A stretch of DNA of 64,000 bases, from contig NC_081408.1 in assembly GCF_030272615.1 (NCBI RefSeq), positions 605,235,673-605,299,672 on the forward strand, written 5' to 3'. Under the pieces are notes generated by a model that was given only the letters and a program-made list of their open reading frames with translations, made no database searches and was not told the origin of the DNA. Source of the DNA: Cryptomeria japonica (Eukaryota > Streptophyta > Pinopsida > Cupressales > Cupressaceae). The position numbers were made by a program, and so were the translations under genes. This document shows positions 22,533 to 33,765 of this stretch, in pieces; the first letter of the stretch is position 1; each line of letters opens with the position of its first letter.

Positions 22533-22549
22533 TGGCGCTAGAAGGAGGG
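22533..22549 (+). other. Primer binding site, tRNA-Asn type
   Basis: TGGCGCTAGAAGGAGGG starts 4 nt after the LTR. It is the complement of the 3' end of plant cytosolic tRNA-Asn(GUU) as I remember it (…CCCUCCUUCUAGCG plus CCA, discriminator G). Most plant gypsy elements use tRNA-Met, -Arg, -Lys or -Asp. The assignment is by recall of the tRNA sequence, not by search. Confidence 0.75.
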
Positions 22550-22620
22550 CTAGTTTCCAAAAGTCCGAAAGTCCGAAGATTTTGAAGAGAAATACATTGC
22601 AAACATGATCATGAAGTACG

Positions 22621-25600
22621 ATGGTGTTGCCGAATGAAGGATTGAATCAAGTAGTGCAACCGAATTTGCAGATAGGTAACACTCAAGAGGACATCATTTC
22701 TGAATTGAATCAAGTAGCTTGGAACGTAAGGAGAAGTCAAGTTGAATATAACAGAGTCAGAATCATCTTAGAGCAAGAGGAAGATAGAGCCGAAGAACAT
22801 CAAAGGGTCATAGCTAGAGATCTTCGCAATCAAAGGAACCCACAATAATCCTTGCAAGACTTCACGCTGGATCGCATTGGTTCATTCTCGCCCGAGAAAC
22901 ATCAAAGGTTGTTGAGGTCCACACCAGGCATCAAGAATCTAAGTGAACTTCAGTTTACTTCCAAAGCAAAGCGAGCTAAAAGAGAGGATACTCCCAAAGA
23001 ATTCGAACTAAGGTTGGAAGGATATCCTGAGTCATCACAAGTTCTTCAAGAACAAGTTCAAGCGGCGATCCAATCCAGTATCCAGGCAATTTCTCAAACG
23101 AAGAGCCAAGCTAGTTCATCAAGTTCGACTTCAGCGAGTACAATGGCTCAACGTGTTCCACCTCCCCCTCCTCCTCCTCATATACTTAATGGTGCGACGT
23201 GGCTAGTCAACAATCCATCACCGTTGGAATTTGCAGTTTATCATGATATGCCGAAGAATCCAGAGCACTTTTGTTCCAAGTTCAATGTCAGTGATTTCCA
23301 TCGCACGGCAGAAGATCACATCAAGATGTTCGAGGACCTTCTTCGCAACAGACAAATTGAATACGGAGATGTGGCATGTAGGCTTTTTCCCTACTCATTG
23401 GGAGAAGAGGCATACTTTTGGTTTATTCACTTACCTACAGGGTCCATCAGGACTTGGGATGCGATGAAAGATGCATTCATTGCCAAATTTGGCATCCCAA
23501 CTACACCAGCGGAGTTATACAGACAATTTGTTGAGGTTCGAAGGAGAGAGCATGAACCTATTACTTCCTTCAATAACAGATTTCACCGAGCATACACAAT
23601 GCTACGTCCTCCTTATCTTATTGCAGATCCAAGGGAGATTTACTATGGAGCCTTAGATCATCTCACAGCTATGTTCGTAAGGACGCATCGGACTCCGAAT
23701 GATCTAAATGCGGCCTATGCAAAGGCCATTGAAGTGAGTAAGCACATGGGTCAAAATATCACTGGACCACTTCTACACATGGGACCTGTCGCAACACCTA
23801 ACCAGATGCAGGCAGTTGGCACAGCCTTGGCCAACCAAACTCCAGTCATGAATCCAATTCCGCAAGCGACATATCCAAGCGTACAACCGGCAAATCAGTT
23901 GGTCCTTCACCCAGGAGCCCCAATTTCTCAAGCCCCACCCGCTCAACCTGTGTACCTGCAAAATGCCACGAGTTCATCAAGGACACAAGAAGAGAAAGAT
24001 GAAATGAAAGAGTTGATTGAACAAGTCAAGAGGCTATCGACCGAGGTGACCCACCTGAGAAACCAGAATAATCAACTCCAAAGCATGCAAAAGATCAACC
24101 ACAACCAAAATTTCCAAGGAAACAATAATCAAGGATTTAGAAACAATTATCAAGGAAATAACAACCAAGGCTTCCAGAGGAGACCTTGGAACACGGCTCC
24201 AAACAATGGAAATGTGGTGACACCCTTGGACAATCCGCCAAATTCGCAAAGTCAAGAGAACCCTTCTTCAAGCAAAGTGTTTCTAGCCGAAGCAGCCTTG
24301 TCCAGTTGGTGCAGACTCCACAACACGAACCAACATTCTGAGTTGCAGTGTCCTGAGTTCAAGATTGCAGCCGACATTTTCCAACAAGAGATGCGTACCT
24401 CTAATCCACCTGAAAATCCTCCCACCACAGGGTACGAAATTGTTCCAACCACGCAGTATGGTCAAGCCATGATCGTTGAAACCTGCAGATATTCACAAGA
24501 AGAAATTAGTCAAGTGCAAAATGGAAGATTTCCTCCAGAATCGGCTAATGGACCGATGGTACCACCAGGATCCCAGTTTCCGCCAGCATCTGCAAATGGA
24601 CCTGTAGAGGATTCAGAGTATTATTTTCCACCATTGAACGACAGTGTCCTAGTAGAGGGAATAAAGGAGGTATTCCATCAATCATCAGGGGGAGTGAACC
24701 AAAGAGTTTATCACAGTAATCAGAGGAATCCTGAACCTTTAACAACGTCGATCCCTCCAAACAATTTCTCAACTCCGCCAGACCCCCAAGCCAGCAATGT
24801 TCCAGAGTACCCACAGAACGCGCAAGAATACAGACAAAGGAATATTTCACCTCCCGCGGGTAATGAAATGAAAAGATTGGCCGCTTTGGTATTGGATGAA
24901 CTCAAGAAAGTCAAGGTGAGTCTACCACTCTATGAGTTGCTAAAGGTGTCAGAAATCAAAGATGCGGTGATCAATAGTTTGAGTGAGCCTAATACAACAA
25001 GATCAAATGTTCAAGCCACTATCAATATGACTCAAGAGGAAGGCGATTCCCAAGGACAATCCGAACAAAATGAATGCATGGTTCAAACCATAACCTTCCC
25101 AGCTAAAAAGGAAGATATGTTGGAAGGAAAAGTATTACTCAAAAGAGGCGAGACCAAGAAGACTCAGCCTATAGTCAAAGAGAACCTCACCACTAACCAG
25201 GTTCTTCCCGAAAAGGAAGTCGCAATCAAGAAAGATGTAGTTAAGAAAGGAAAATCTACAAACAAAGCCAGTCACTCGAAAGAGGAGAGCCCGGCGAAGG
25301 ATGATCATTCAAAGATTAATGAAGTCAAACATCAAGAATCAAGTGAGGAGACCTCAGTGCCTTCTCAAGGAAAGGATGAACCAGCCCCGTTCCTGCTATC
25401 AGTCAGGATATTTGGAAAGCTACTCCACAATTGCCTTTATGATTCCGGAGCCTCAAGCAACGTCATGCCCCTAGCCGTTTGTCAAAGACTTGGAATAACT
25501 CCCGCACCTACCAAGAGGAAGGTCACTCAGCTTGACAAGACAGAAGTTCCAGTCATGGGAGAATTAAACAACATTCACATGCAGTTGGCCGCGGATCCGA

Positions 25601-26121
25601 GAGTCCAGAACTTCATAGATATATCAGTAGTGGATATTCCAGATTCATATGGAATGCTCCTAAGTCGAGATTGGTCGCGAAAATTGAATGGATATGTATC
25701 GACCGATTTTGCACACATGTGGCTACCATGGAGAGGAGTCCCGAACCAGATTAAAATTGATAGCACTCCAAGGTTGAGGTTGATGATAACTGAATATGGG
25801 GAAGACAATGAAGTCCTATTTTTAGAGTCCGATCTAGGAACGTACAAACCCAAAGTGGAGGAAGTCTTGATGATACAAAATGTACAAGGTGAAGATACCC
25901 AGCAAGAGGTCATAGAATCGACAGAGATGGTTATTGAAAGCGATCAAGGATCCGATCAAGAGGATGAAGGGATGTTTGAAAACTTCAGAACGTTCGTACA
26001 AAGAAACATCCAGCAAAGTGTGCAACTTGGCAACCTAGCATCCGTTCGAGATTTGCTTCTTCCGAATTGGTGTAGAATTCACAATGCCGTCCACTCAGAA
26101 TTATCTTGTGCTTTATGCTAG
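22621..26121 (+). pseudogene. gag-PR: gag and protease of the 22.9-kb element (in-frame stops)
   Basis: ATG 22621 opens the gag frame. A TAA at 22846-22848 (after RNQRNPQ) interrupts it after 75 codons and the same frame resumes at once. Gag matrix/capsid homology (Retrotrans_gag family) spans about 23221-23770: FCSKFNVSDF, WDAMKDAFIAKFG, YRQFVEVRRREHEPITSF. A Gln/Asn-rich stretch and a Cys/His motif (WCRLHNTNQHSELQC, about 24304) follow; there is no classical CCHC knuckle. Protease: LYDSGASSNVMPL at about 25438 has the D[ST]GA active-site signature of retropepsins. A second Cys/His motif (WCRIHNAVHSELSC) sits just before the TAG at 26119-26121. Gag would package RNA and PR would cleave the polyprotein. 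A short upstream ORF (ATG 22605) overlaps the start. Confidence 0.88.
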
Positions 26122-28374
26122 ACCGCATTGGAGCAAATATACAAAAGAGTCCCACAGACACTACTTATGGAAGAAATTCAAGATTCAGAAGATGAGAGCT
26201 CTACAGAAAACGAAGTCTTATCCGATACATCATCTGAAAGTCAAGAAAGTCCAAAAACAGAAAATCAAGAAAATCAAATATGGACATTAAGGTTCGACGG
26301 ATCTAAATCCAAACAAGGATCTGGAGCTGGTTATGAATTGATTAGTCCAAAAGGAGAAACATACCTTGCCGCTCACAGATTGCAGTTCCCTTGCACCAAC
26401 AACGTAGCAGAATATGAATCTTTGGTTCATGGATTACTGTTAGCCATCCAAAAAGGGGCGAAGATACTGCAAGTATATGGAGACTCAGAAATTGCAATAA
26501 GGCAAATTAGGAAGCAATATGTTTGCCATGACAAAAGATTAACCAAGTACAGGAATCGAGTCTGGGATCTAATTGAAAGTTTTGATGCTTTCAATATCAA
26601 TTCAATTTATAGACATCAGAATCAAGTGGCCAATTCACTTGCACAGGCCGCAAGCTCATTGATTCCATTAGCAGTGGAAGGATTGAAGAAGTTTACAGTC
26701 GAATTAGTATCAGTTCCTTCAGTCCCAGATAACATTACCAATTTCCAAGTTTTCGAAGACGACAAGCATATTCTGGACTTCCTAACCAACACGGACGTCT
26801 TCTTAACACAGATCATAGATGAAGAAGAGGTAGGTGAAGCAGAGTTTGACGCTGAAGGTATCCTGAATTTAAAGACAAACACTATTCCAAAAGGAATGGT
26901 AGAATTAGAAAGGATTTTTGATCCTGACAAGCTAAAAGAAAAGAAAAATCACAGCGTAGAAGGCAATATGTGTGATACAATCAATTTAGGTGATGATATA
27001 CAAACTAAGAATGTCTTCATTGGAAAGTCCTGCACAGCGACCGAAAGAAATGGAATCCTGAAGAACATGAGGGACTTCCCAGATGTCATCGCATGGAGCT
27101 ATGAAGATCTCAAGACCTACGACACTGCAATTATCAATCACACAATCCCGTTGAAACCAGGAAGCAAGCCATTCAGGCAAAGACAAAGACCCGTCAACCC
27201 TTTGTTAGAACCGCTGATATACCAAGAGGTGAAGAAGTTACTCTCAGCCAAGATCATCTTCCCAGTAAGACATTCGACGTGGGTCGCCAACCTGGTACCT
27301 GTTAGAAAGAAAAATGGAGAGATCAGATTGTGTGTTGATTTCAGAAATCTTAACAGAGCATCAGAAAAAGATAATTATCCGTTACCATCATTAGATGAAG
27401 TGTTGCAGATCGTCAATGGATCGCAGATGATGTCCTTTCTAGATGGATATTCAGGGTACAATCAAGTTCTAGTCGAACCTGAAGATCGACTGAAGACTGC
27501 TTTCACCACCAAATGGGGAACATTTGCCTATAAGAGAATGCCTTTTGGACTCATAAACGTCGGGGCCACATTCCAGAGAGCTATGGATATCGCTTTCAGA
27601 GATTTAATTGGTAAATGCATTATTATATACATGGATGACATCACAGTTTTCTCTAGGCAAAGAGGAGATCATGTGGACGACTTAAGAAGAGTCTTCCAAA
27701 GATGCAAAAGATACGGTGTCTCCCTCAATCCCAAGAAATGCATATTTGGAGTCACAGAAGGAAAGCTTTTAGGACATGTCATTTCAGAGAAGGGAATATC
27801 TATTGATCCTGAAAGAGTGAAAGCCATATCCACTATCAATTTGCCAGCAAGCAAGAAAGAGCTCAAGTCATTTTTCGGCAAGATCAACTTTGTCCGAAAA
27901 TTCATCACCGGATTTGTCGAGATCGTCAGACCTTTGAATGAGATGCTGAAGAAAGATGCAAAGGTTGAATGGACTCCGCAAGCCAAAAAGGCGTTTGAAG
28001 AAATAAAGACCGCAATCACAGAAGCGCCAGTTTTGATTAGTCCAGATTATCTCAAACCTTTCTATCTATATTCCTTCGCTTCCGATTACACTTGTGCCGC
28101 TATTCTCACCCAAAGAAATGAAGAAAGGGACGAGAACCCAATTGCATTCATGAGTACTCCATTGAAGGATGCAGAACTCAGATATCCAAATGTTGAAAAG
28201 CAAGCATATGCCCTAGTAAAGGCAGTGAAGAAATTCAGACATTACCTTTTGAGAGCCAAGATTTATGCAATAGTGCCCGATGCAGGAGTCAAGACTCTTC
28301 TCATGCAAAATGAATTAGGAGAGAGAAGAGGAAAGTGGGTCGCCATTATCCAAGAGTTTGATATTGAGATATAG
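26122..28374 (+). pseudogene. pol: RNase H-RT-RNase H segment of pol
   Basis: Same frame as gag, between the TAG at 26119 and another TAG at 28372-28374. First comes an RVT_3-type RNase H (about 26281-26670): LRFDGSKSKQGSGAG, NNVAEYESLVHG, VYGDSEIAI, then HQNQVANSLAQA where the family normally has a catalytic Asp (AD) but Asn is seen. RT follows (about 27130-27790): VRKKNGEIRLCVDFRNLN, FLDGYSGYNQ, MPFGLINVGATFQ and the catalytic IIYMDD at about 27627. The connection and second RNase H (about 27960-28330) show FASDYTCAAILTQ and PNVEKQAYALVKA, with Gln where Glu of EKE is usual, so this domain looks degenerate. RT copies RNA to cDNA and RNase H removes the RNA. RNase H upstream of RT is an unusual order. 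Confidence 0.88.
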
Positions 28375-29733
28375 CCCATGAAACTTGTCCGAGGACAAGC
28401 TTTGGCGCAGACATTGGCAATTGATGGACCAGGATTAGTCCAACAAATTTATGAATTAGAAGATGTCACACATGATGAATGGTACAAAGATATTGTGACA
28501 TATTTGCTTAATCACAGATGTCCTGCTCATATGACGCCTACACAAAAGAGAGCACTAAGATTAAAGTGTCAATATTACATGCTTCAAGGATCTGTTTTAT
28601 ATCGCAAAAACTATGAAGGAGTATACCTGAGATGTGTTGACAAGGATGAAGCAAAGCAGATAATTGAACATTTCCATTCCAAGTTTGGAACCGGACATGG
28701 AGCCAACCTCGCTACAGCTCACCAGATCCTAAGAGCAGGATATTACTGGCCTACGCTTTTTAAAGATACATTCAATCATATCAAGACTTGCCACACATGC
28801 CAAGTCGCAGCTTTTAGAGAAAGAAATCCTGCCATGCCACTGAATCCAGTGATTGAAGCTAGACCATTCGCCAAATGGGGAATGGACTTTATCGGTGTTA
28901 TCAACCCCGCATCCTCAGCACAACACAAGTACATCATTACAGCTACAGATTATTGTACCAGATGGTCAGAGGCACAAACACTTAAAGTTTGTTCTACTGA
29001 AGTCGTAATCAGGTTTCTGGAGGAGAACATAATCACAAGATTTGGATGTCCTTACGCGTTGGTTTGCGACAATGGATCGGCGTTCACATCATTGAGATTC
29101 TCAAATTGGGCTTTTGAGTACGGAATAACCCTCAAGTTTTCATCAAATTATTATCCTCAGGGTAATGGGTTAGCTGAGTCCACCAACAAGAATTTGCTCA
29201 GCGTTATCAAGAAATTATTAGAGAGAAGTCCAAGAGAATGGCATACCCAGTTAAGATTCGCTTTATGGGCAGACAGAATCAGAACAAAGAACGCATTAGG
29301 CATTTCGCCTTATTTTCTAGTTTATGGCCAAGACCCAGTCTTCCCCATGCAACTCAGGATTCCGACTTTAAGATTCATTCAGGAGTACATGGAAGATACT
29401 GATGCAGTGCAGGCCAGATTGACGCAGTTAATGAACCTGGAAGAAAAGAGAGATCAAGCATTAGAAAACTTTGCGAAACACCAAGGAGTGGTGAAGAGAT
29501 GGTTTGATCGACAAGCAAGAGTCAAGGCGTTCCGAATTTCAGATCTCGTCCTGTATTGGGACAAAGCACATGAGAAACGAGGTGAACATGATAAGTTTGA
29601 TAAGCTCTGGAAGGGCCCTTATCAAATTTCAAAGATATTGGGAGAAAATGCATTTAGGTTGCAGACTTTAACAGGAGAGGACATCCCGTTGCCTGTCAAT
29701 GGGAGATATCTCAAACATTATTTCCAGTCCTGA
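28375..29733 (+). pseudogene. IN: Integrase of the 22.9-kb element
   Basis: Continues the pol frame after the TAG at 28372; the first ATG is at 28378 and the frame ends at TGA 29731-29733. The HHCC zinc module runs from HFHSKFGTGHG to CHTCQ (about 28666-28803). The DDE core shows KWGMDFIG (about 28876), LVCDNGSAFTS (about 29062) and YYPQGNGLAEST (about 29152), so all three acidic residues are present. The C-terminal GPF/Y-like module is LWKGPYQI (about 29608) and the protein ends GRYLKHYFQS. No chromodomain follows, which argues against the chromovirus clades. The domain itself is intact, but it can be made only by reading through stops or from a separate start, hence pseudogene. Confidence 0.9.
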
Positions 29734-30687
29734 AATGCCCAAGGCCTTCCCTTGTACATAGTTAGTTTAGTTTGCTTTCGTTGTTTCCCGTTTGTTTGTT
29801 TTTCTCGCTTTGGTTTGCCTTTTGTTTTCGTTCCTAGTTTAGGTGTTTTGTTTTAGGTTAGTTGTTTTGTCCTAAGGGGTATCCATTTGACATTGGGTGA
29901 TTTTGTCATGTAACGCTCTGACTTCCCGCTAGGTTGTTGGGTGCATCTGGAAAATCATGAGGTTTTTTGGAATTACAAAGGGAGTTTCTTTTAGTAAAGC
30001 TTTGAGTTAGGACGTATTTGCATTGAAGTAGATTAGCTTATTGAACTCACGTATTTTTGTCCTCCAGTTATTATATTTTCACACACTTATAATCTCCGAG
30101 TCATTATGGTTTACAGGCGAAGCTGTGATCAGTGAAAAATCTAAAGTCTAGCTTCAGCGCCACCGCAATCCTCAAACCCTAGTGAGTTTCACTACTCACG
30201 AGCCAAAGAATCGACAGAACTGAAAAGCAGTATCAAAAGAAAAGATGAAAAAATGAGAAAAATCAAAGAAAAGAGATGAGCTAAAAGGAAATATCAAATT
30301 GGCTAAAGGGAATGTACGAGTAACTCCATCGGGGCTATAGACGCCTGACTAGCAATGGAGCAATGTTCGTGAGCTTGTGGCGATAACCTCGTCGGGACTA
30401 TAGACGTCTGATTGGCAGCGAGGCTCTATCCAGGATGCTTTTGGAGTTTAGACGAACTACGTAGCTTATCACAGGGGAACCTGAAGACCATGATTGTCTT
30501 GTTGAGGGGAATTAACGCATTTGCACACACATGGGTAACTGTGGACTTGATACTTTGTCTCAATATGATGGTCTCTTCTTGTAAATGTTTCTTAACTCCT
30601 GGTTTTGTTGAGAGAGGTTTTCTGAGTTTTCCTTTAGAAAGATTGATTCCCAAATGTTTTGCAACATTTCTCGGTGGTGTCGCCAGA
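29734..30687 (+). other. pol-to-LTR region (954 bp)
   Basis: Non-coding 3' region of the element. It holds a long purine-rich stretch (about 30225-30310) and the hairpin pair at 30324-30423. The last bases before the LTR (GGTGGTGTCGCCAGA) are not a convincing polypurine tract. Confidence 0.65.
30324..30423 (+). other. Two tandem two-tier hairpins related by compensatory changes
   Basis: Copy 1: outer stem CTCCAT (30324-30329) with ATGGAG (30355-30360), inner stem GGGC (30332-30335) with GCCT (30343-30346) around the loop TATAGAC. Copy 2, 63 bp downstream: outer stem CCTCGT (30387-30392) with GCGAGG (30418-30423), inner stem GGAC (30395-30398) with GTCT (30406-30409) around the same TATAGAC loop. 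Three outer pairs (U-A to C-G, C-G to U-A, A-U to G-C) and one inner pair (G-C to A-U) change on both sides, and one outer A-U pair becomes G-U. The loop is unchanged. This pattern indicates RNA structure kept by selection in the 3' part of the genomic RNA. Confidence 0.75.
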
Positions 30688-31133
30688 TGTTGTGACCATT
30701 TCACACATCGCCCCATTGAAAATGGGGACCCCCTCTTTTTGCTCGTTTTTCCCTCGTTTTTCGCCTTCGTTTTTTAGGATTTTGTTAGTCAGTCAGTTGT
30801 CTGGATTTAGGGTCAACCCTTAGGGTTTTAATTTCTGTCTTTTCAAGCCAAAATCCAGTCGTTTTGAGAGTTTTTTGAGCTTCCTTTTCGAAGGATGCTA
30901 ATTTTGAATGCAATGAATTCGCCAGAATGGTCTAATTTTCAATTGGAATGTTGATGCAAAGCTTAAATTTGTCTAAGTGTTGGAGATGAAATGTGAATTT
31001 TTGTCCGATTGAATATTTTTGACCAAATTTTGACTTTTTTGATTTTGATCCTAGGCATTGGAAATGACTTGTTGTCGCCTTGTGAAGTGTTAAAATGTGA
31101 AAAATCATGTTATTTTGACCTGTAGGAGCAAAA

Positions 31134-32890
31134 TCGCTCCTGTCCCTCAGTGAAGGACGGGAGCTCGTTTTCAAATATCTCACTATTCCTGCAGAGTCAA
31201 GATGAATTACGAATTGGAAATGAGGGAGAGAGGCGAGATCTTTCCATTGAATATAAATTGAAGATTTTCATGAGCACAGAAATGCCTCCAGGGGAAAAAT
31301 CGCTCCTGTCCCTCAGTGAAGGACCGGAGCTACAAATCCAATTTTTCTTTGTCCTTGCGGGATTTCGACGACTTGACGATTTGAAGAGGTCCAAAGGAAG
31401 ATGTTTTATCAGATGAATATAATTTGGAGTGCAAATATGAAGAAGAATGGTCCAGAATGCTAAAATTGCTCCTGTCCCTCAGGAAGGGACCAGGGCGAAG
31501 TACATTATAGCTCCCGTCCCTCTCCCAGGGGCCAGAGCGATATTCTTCATTGGGCAAAATCCAGGCCAAGATCAAGTCAAGATCATGTTTGGTGGCAAGG
31601 AAGACGGTGAAATGAACTCAGTGAATATAAATTGAATATTTTAAAATGTCAACAAGGGTCCCAAAATGCCTAGTTCGCTCCTGTCCCTCAGGAAGGGACC
31701 AGAGTGATTTTTGTTATAAATGATTTTCTTGCCAAGTTTCAATCGATCCCAAGGCATGAATGAATGGAAGGACGCATTACGAACCCGTTGAATATAAATT
31801 TGGAAGCTAGCAAAGTGAAATGAAGACCACAAGAGCAAGTTCGCTCCTGTCCCTCTCCAAGGGACTAGGGCGATACAGTGAGTATGTTGCCTTTCCCTCA
31901 AGTTTAAGACCGATCCAAGACAAGGAACAAGGTGGCAGGAACGTCTTAAGACATTTTTAATCAAACACAAGCATCAAGGTCGTCACGTTGGAAGGATTTG
32001 CGCTCTAAGACCCTAGATCGCTCCTGTCCCATGGGAAGGGACTAGAGCGATATTTCCATTAAGGCATAGATTTCAAGAGATAAGCGAATATCAAGCTACC
32101 CCAAGGATCGAAAGGACGTCATTACACGCGTTGAAGATAATTGTAAGTTGAAATAAACAAGAACAAGCTCACAATGATGAATTTCGCTCCTGTCCCTCAG
32201 GAAGGGACCAAAGCGATGTTGAGTATATTGATCAATTCATGCAAGAATTACGTTGAGTCAAGGCTTCACAAGGTTGTAAAGGGTTCAAGACGTCTTTTGA
32301 GGATGACATGCAAGAGTTTTAAACGTCCAAACATTGTCAAACATGCTAAAGAGCTCATATCGCTCCTGTCCTTTGGACAAGGACCAAAGCGATCCCATCA
32401 AAAACACTCATACTCCTTCGAAATTAAGTTAAGGCGAGGATGGGCATGGTAAAGGACGGCGTTTGGAAGACATCACAACGAAGATTGAAGTTCAAAGTTG
32501 CTAAGATTAAGGAGAAAGACATGGATCGCTCCTGTCCCTCTCCAAGGGACAAGGGCGATGATCCTCTAAACGTCCAAACACTTCATGAAAACAAATGGAA
32601 CGAGCGTAGAAGGAACAAGCAATGATGTTATTCGCCTTACAATGGAAGTTCAAAGATCAAAGATGCAAGATGAACGTGAAAACATGGAGATCGCTCCTGT
32701 CCCTCTCCAAGGGACAAGGGCGATGATACATCTAAAGACACTCTTGCACACATGCAAGGCAATCTAATTCGAAGAACCCAACAAAATGATCGATACTGAA
32801 CGTAGGAAGGAAGGAGATGAACGTTAAAATCGCAAGAATTATGACAAAAATCTTGGATCGCTCCTGTCCCTCTCCAAGGGACCAGAGCGA
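31134..32890 (+). repeat. Palindrome array, 3' LTR copy
   Basis: Twelve units at the same spacing as in the 5' LTR. Two right arms differ from the 5' copy: the unit at 31675 has AGAGTGA for AGAGCGA, and the unit at 32184 has CAAAGCGA for CAGAGCGA. Either change would slightly weaken the stem. Confidence 0.9.
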
Positions 32891-33228
32891 TGAGGTACGT
32901 CCACTCCATTTTCATAATTTTTGGCGCCAAATAAACATTTCAAATTTTCCTTAAATGCTAAAATCGATGAGTTTTGAAAATCCAATTAAATTAGCATTTA
33001 ATATGGCGTTAGTCATTTATTAATTACTTTGCCTTTATTAAAATCGAAGTTTACAAATTAAAAAACGAAAGGCATTTAATTAATAATGAATTTAATTATT
33101 AAAAATCGAATGGAGCGCTCATACATGGAGGTCGGCCTTGTTATTTAATTAAAAAATCATTTAAAAATCGTTTGAAATTGTTATATTTTTCCAAGTCGGC
33201 CTAAGGGGATGAATTGAGGTACAAGCGC

Positions 33229-33236
33229 TATATATA
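33229..33236 (+). promoter_or_regulatory. TATA box P1, 3' LTR copy
   Basis: TATATATA before GGGGGG, 530 bp upstream of the open LTR gene. A transcript from here could end at the AATAAA near 37350 and would encode only the LTR protein. Confidence 0.55.
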
Positions 33237-33765
33237 GGGGGGTGAAAACTATTATTTTCACATCATTATTTTATCCTTCTACATGCGAATTGAGGAAAAC
33301 GAAGATAGTGCGAAGTGTATTTGAAAAGGTGCGAATATCATCCAAGGTGGCGCTAATATATCAAAGGTGGTGCGATATTTGAAGACCTTCATTTGAGCGA
33401 ATTTGCTAAGAGTTGAAGACCACGTTAAGGGCGATATTTGAAGATCACGTCAAAGACAAGGGTGGTGAAGTTGATAATTTGAAAGAGATCTCATACGTCA
33501 ATTTTGCCTAAGCGAATTTCGTCTTTTTGCATTCTAGAGTTAGCTCTCTATTGAGGTATGGCGATTTGATTTTTATTGCTTTATTTATTCATCGTCATAT
33601 TTTAAATTTTGAGATTTTGAATTTTGAATTTCTTAGCTCAATCTTTCATTTTTTTAGGAAATGATAACTCTAAAGACTTATCATGAGGTTTCCTAAAAAC
33701 TTTATCTCTCTAATCAACGTTATTCATTGCAAAATATAGTTCTCATAATGAAATGTTGTGTAGGT

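Noticed and set aside
28876-29160. Integrase as a captured host gene.
   Set aside because: The zinc module, DDE residues and GPF/Y end are in normal gypsy order and frame with RT.
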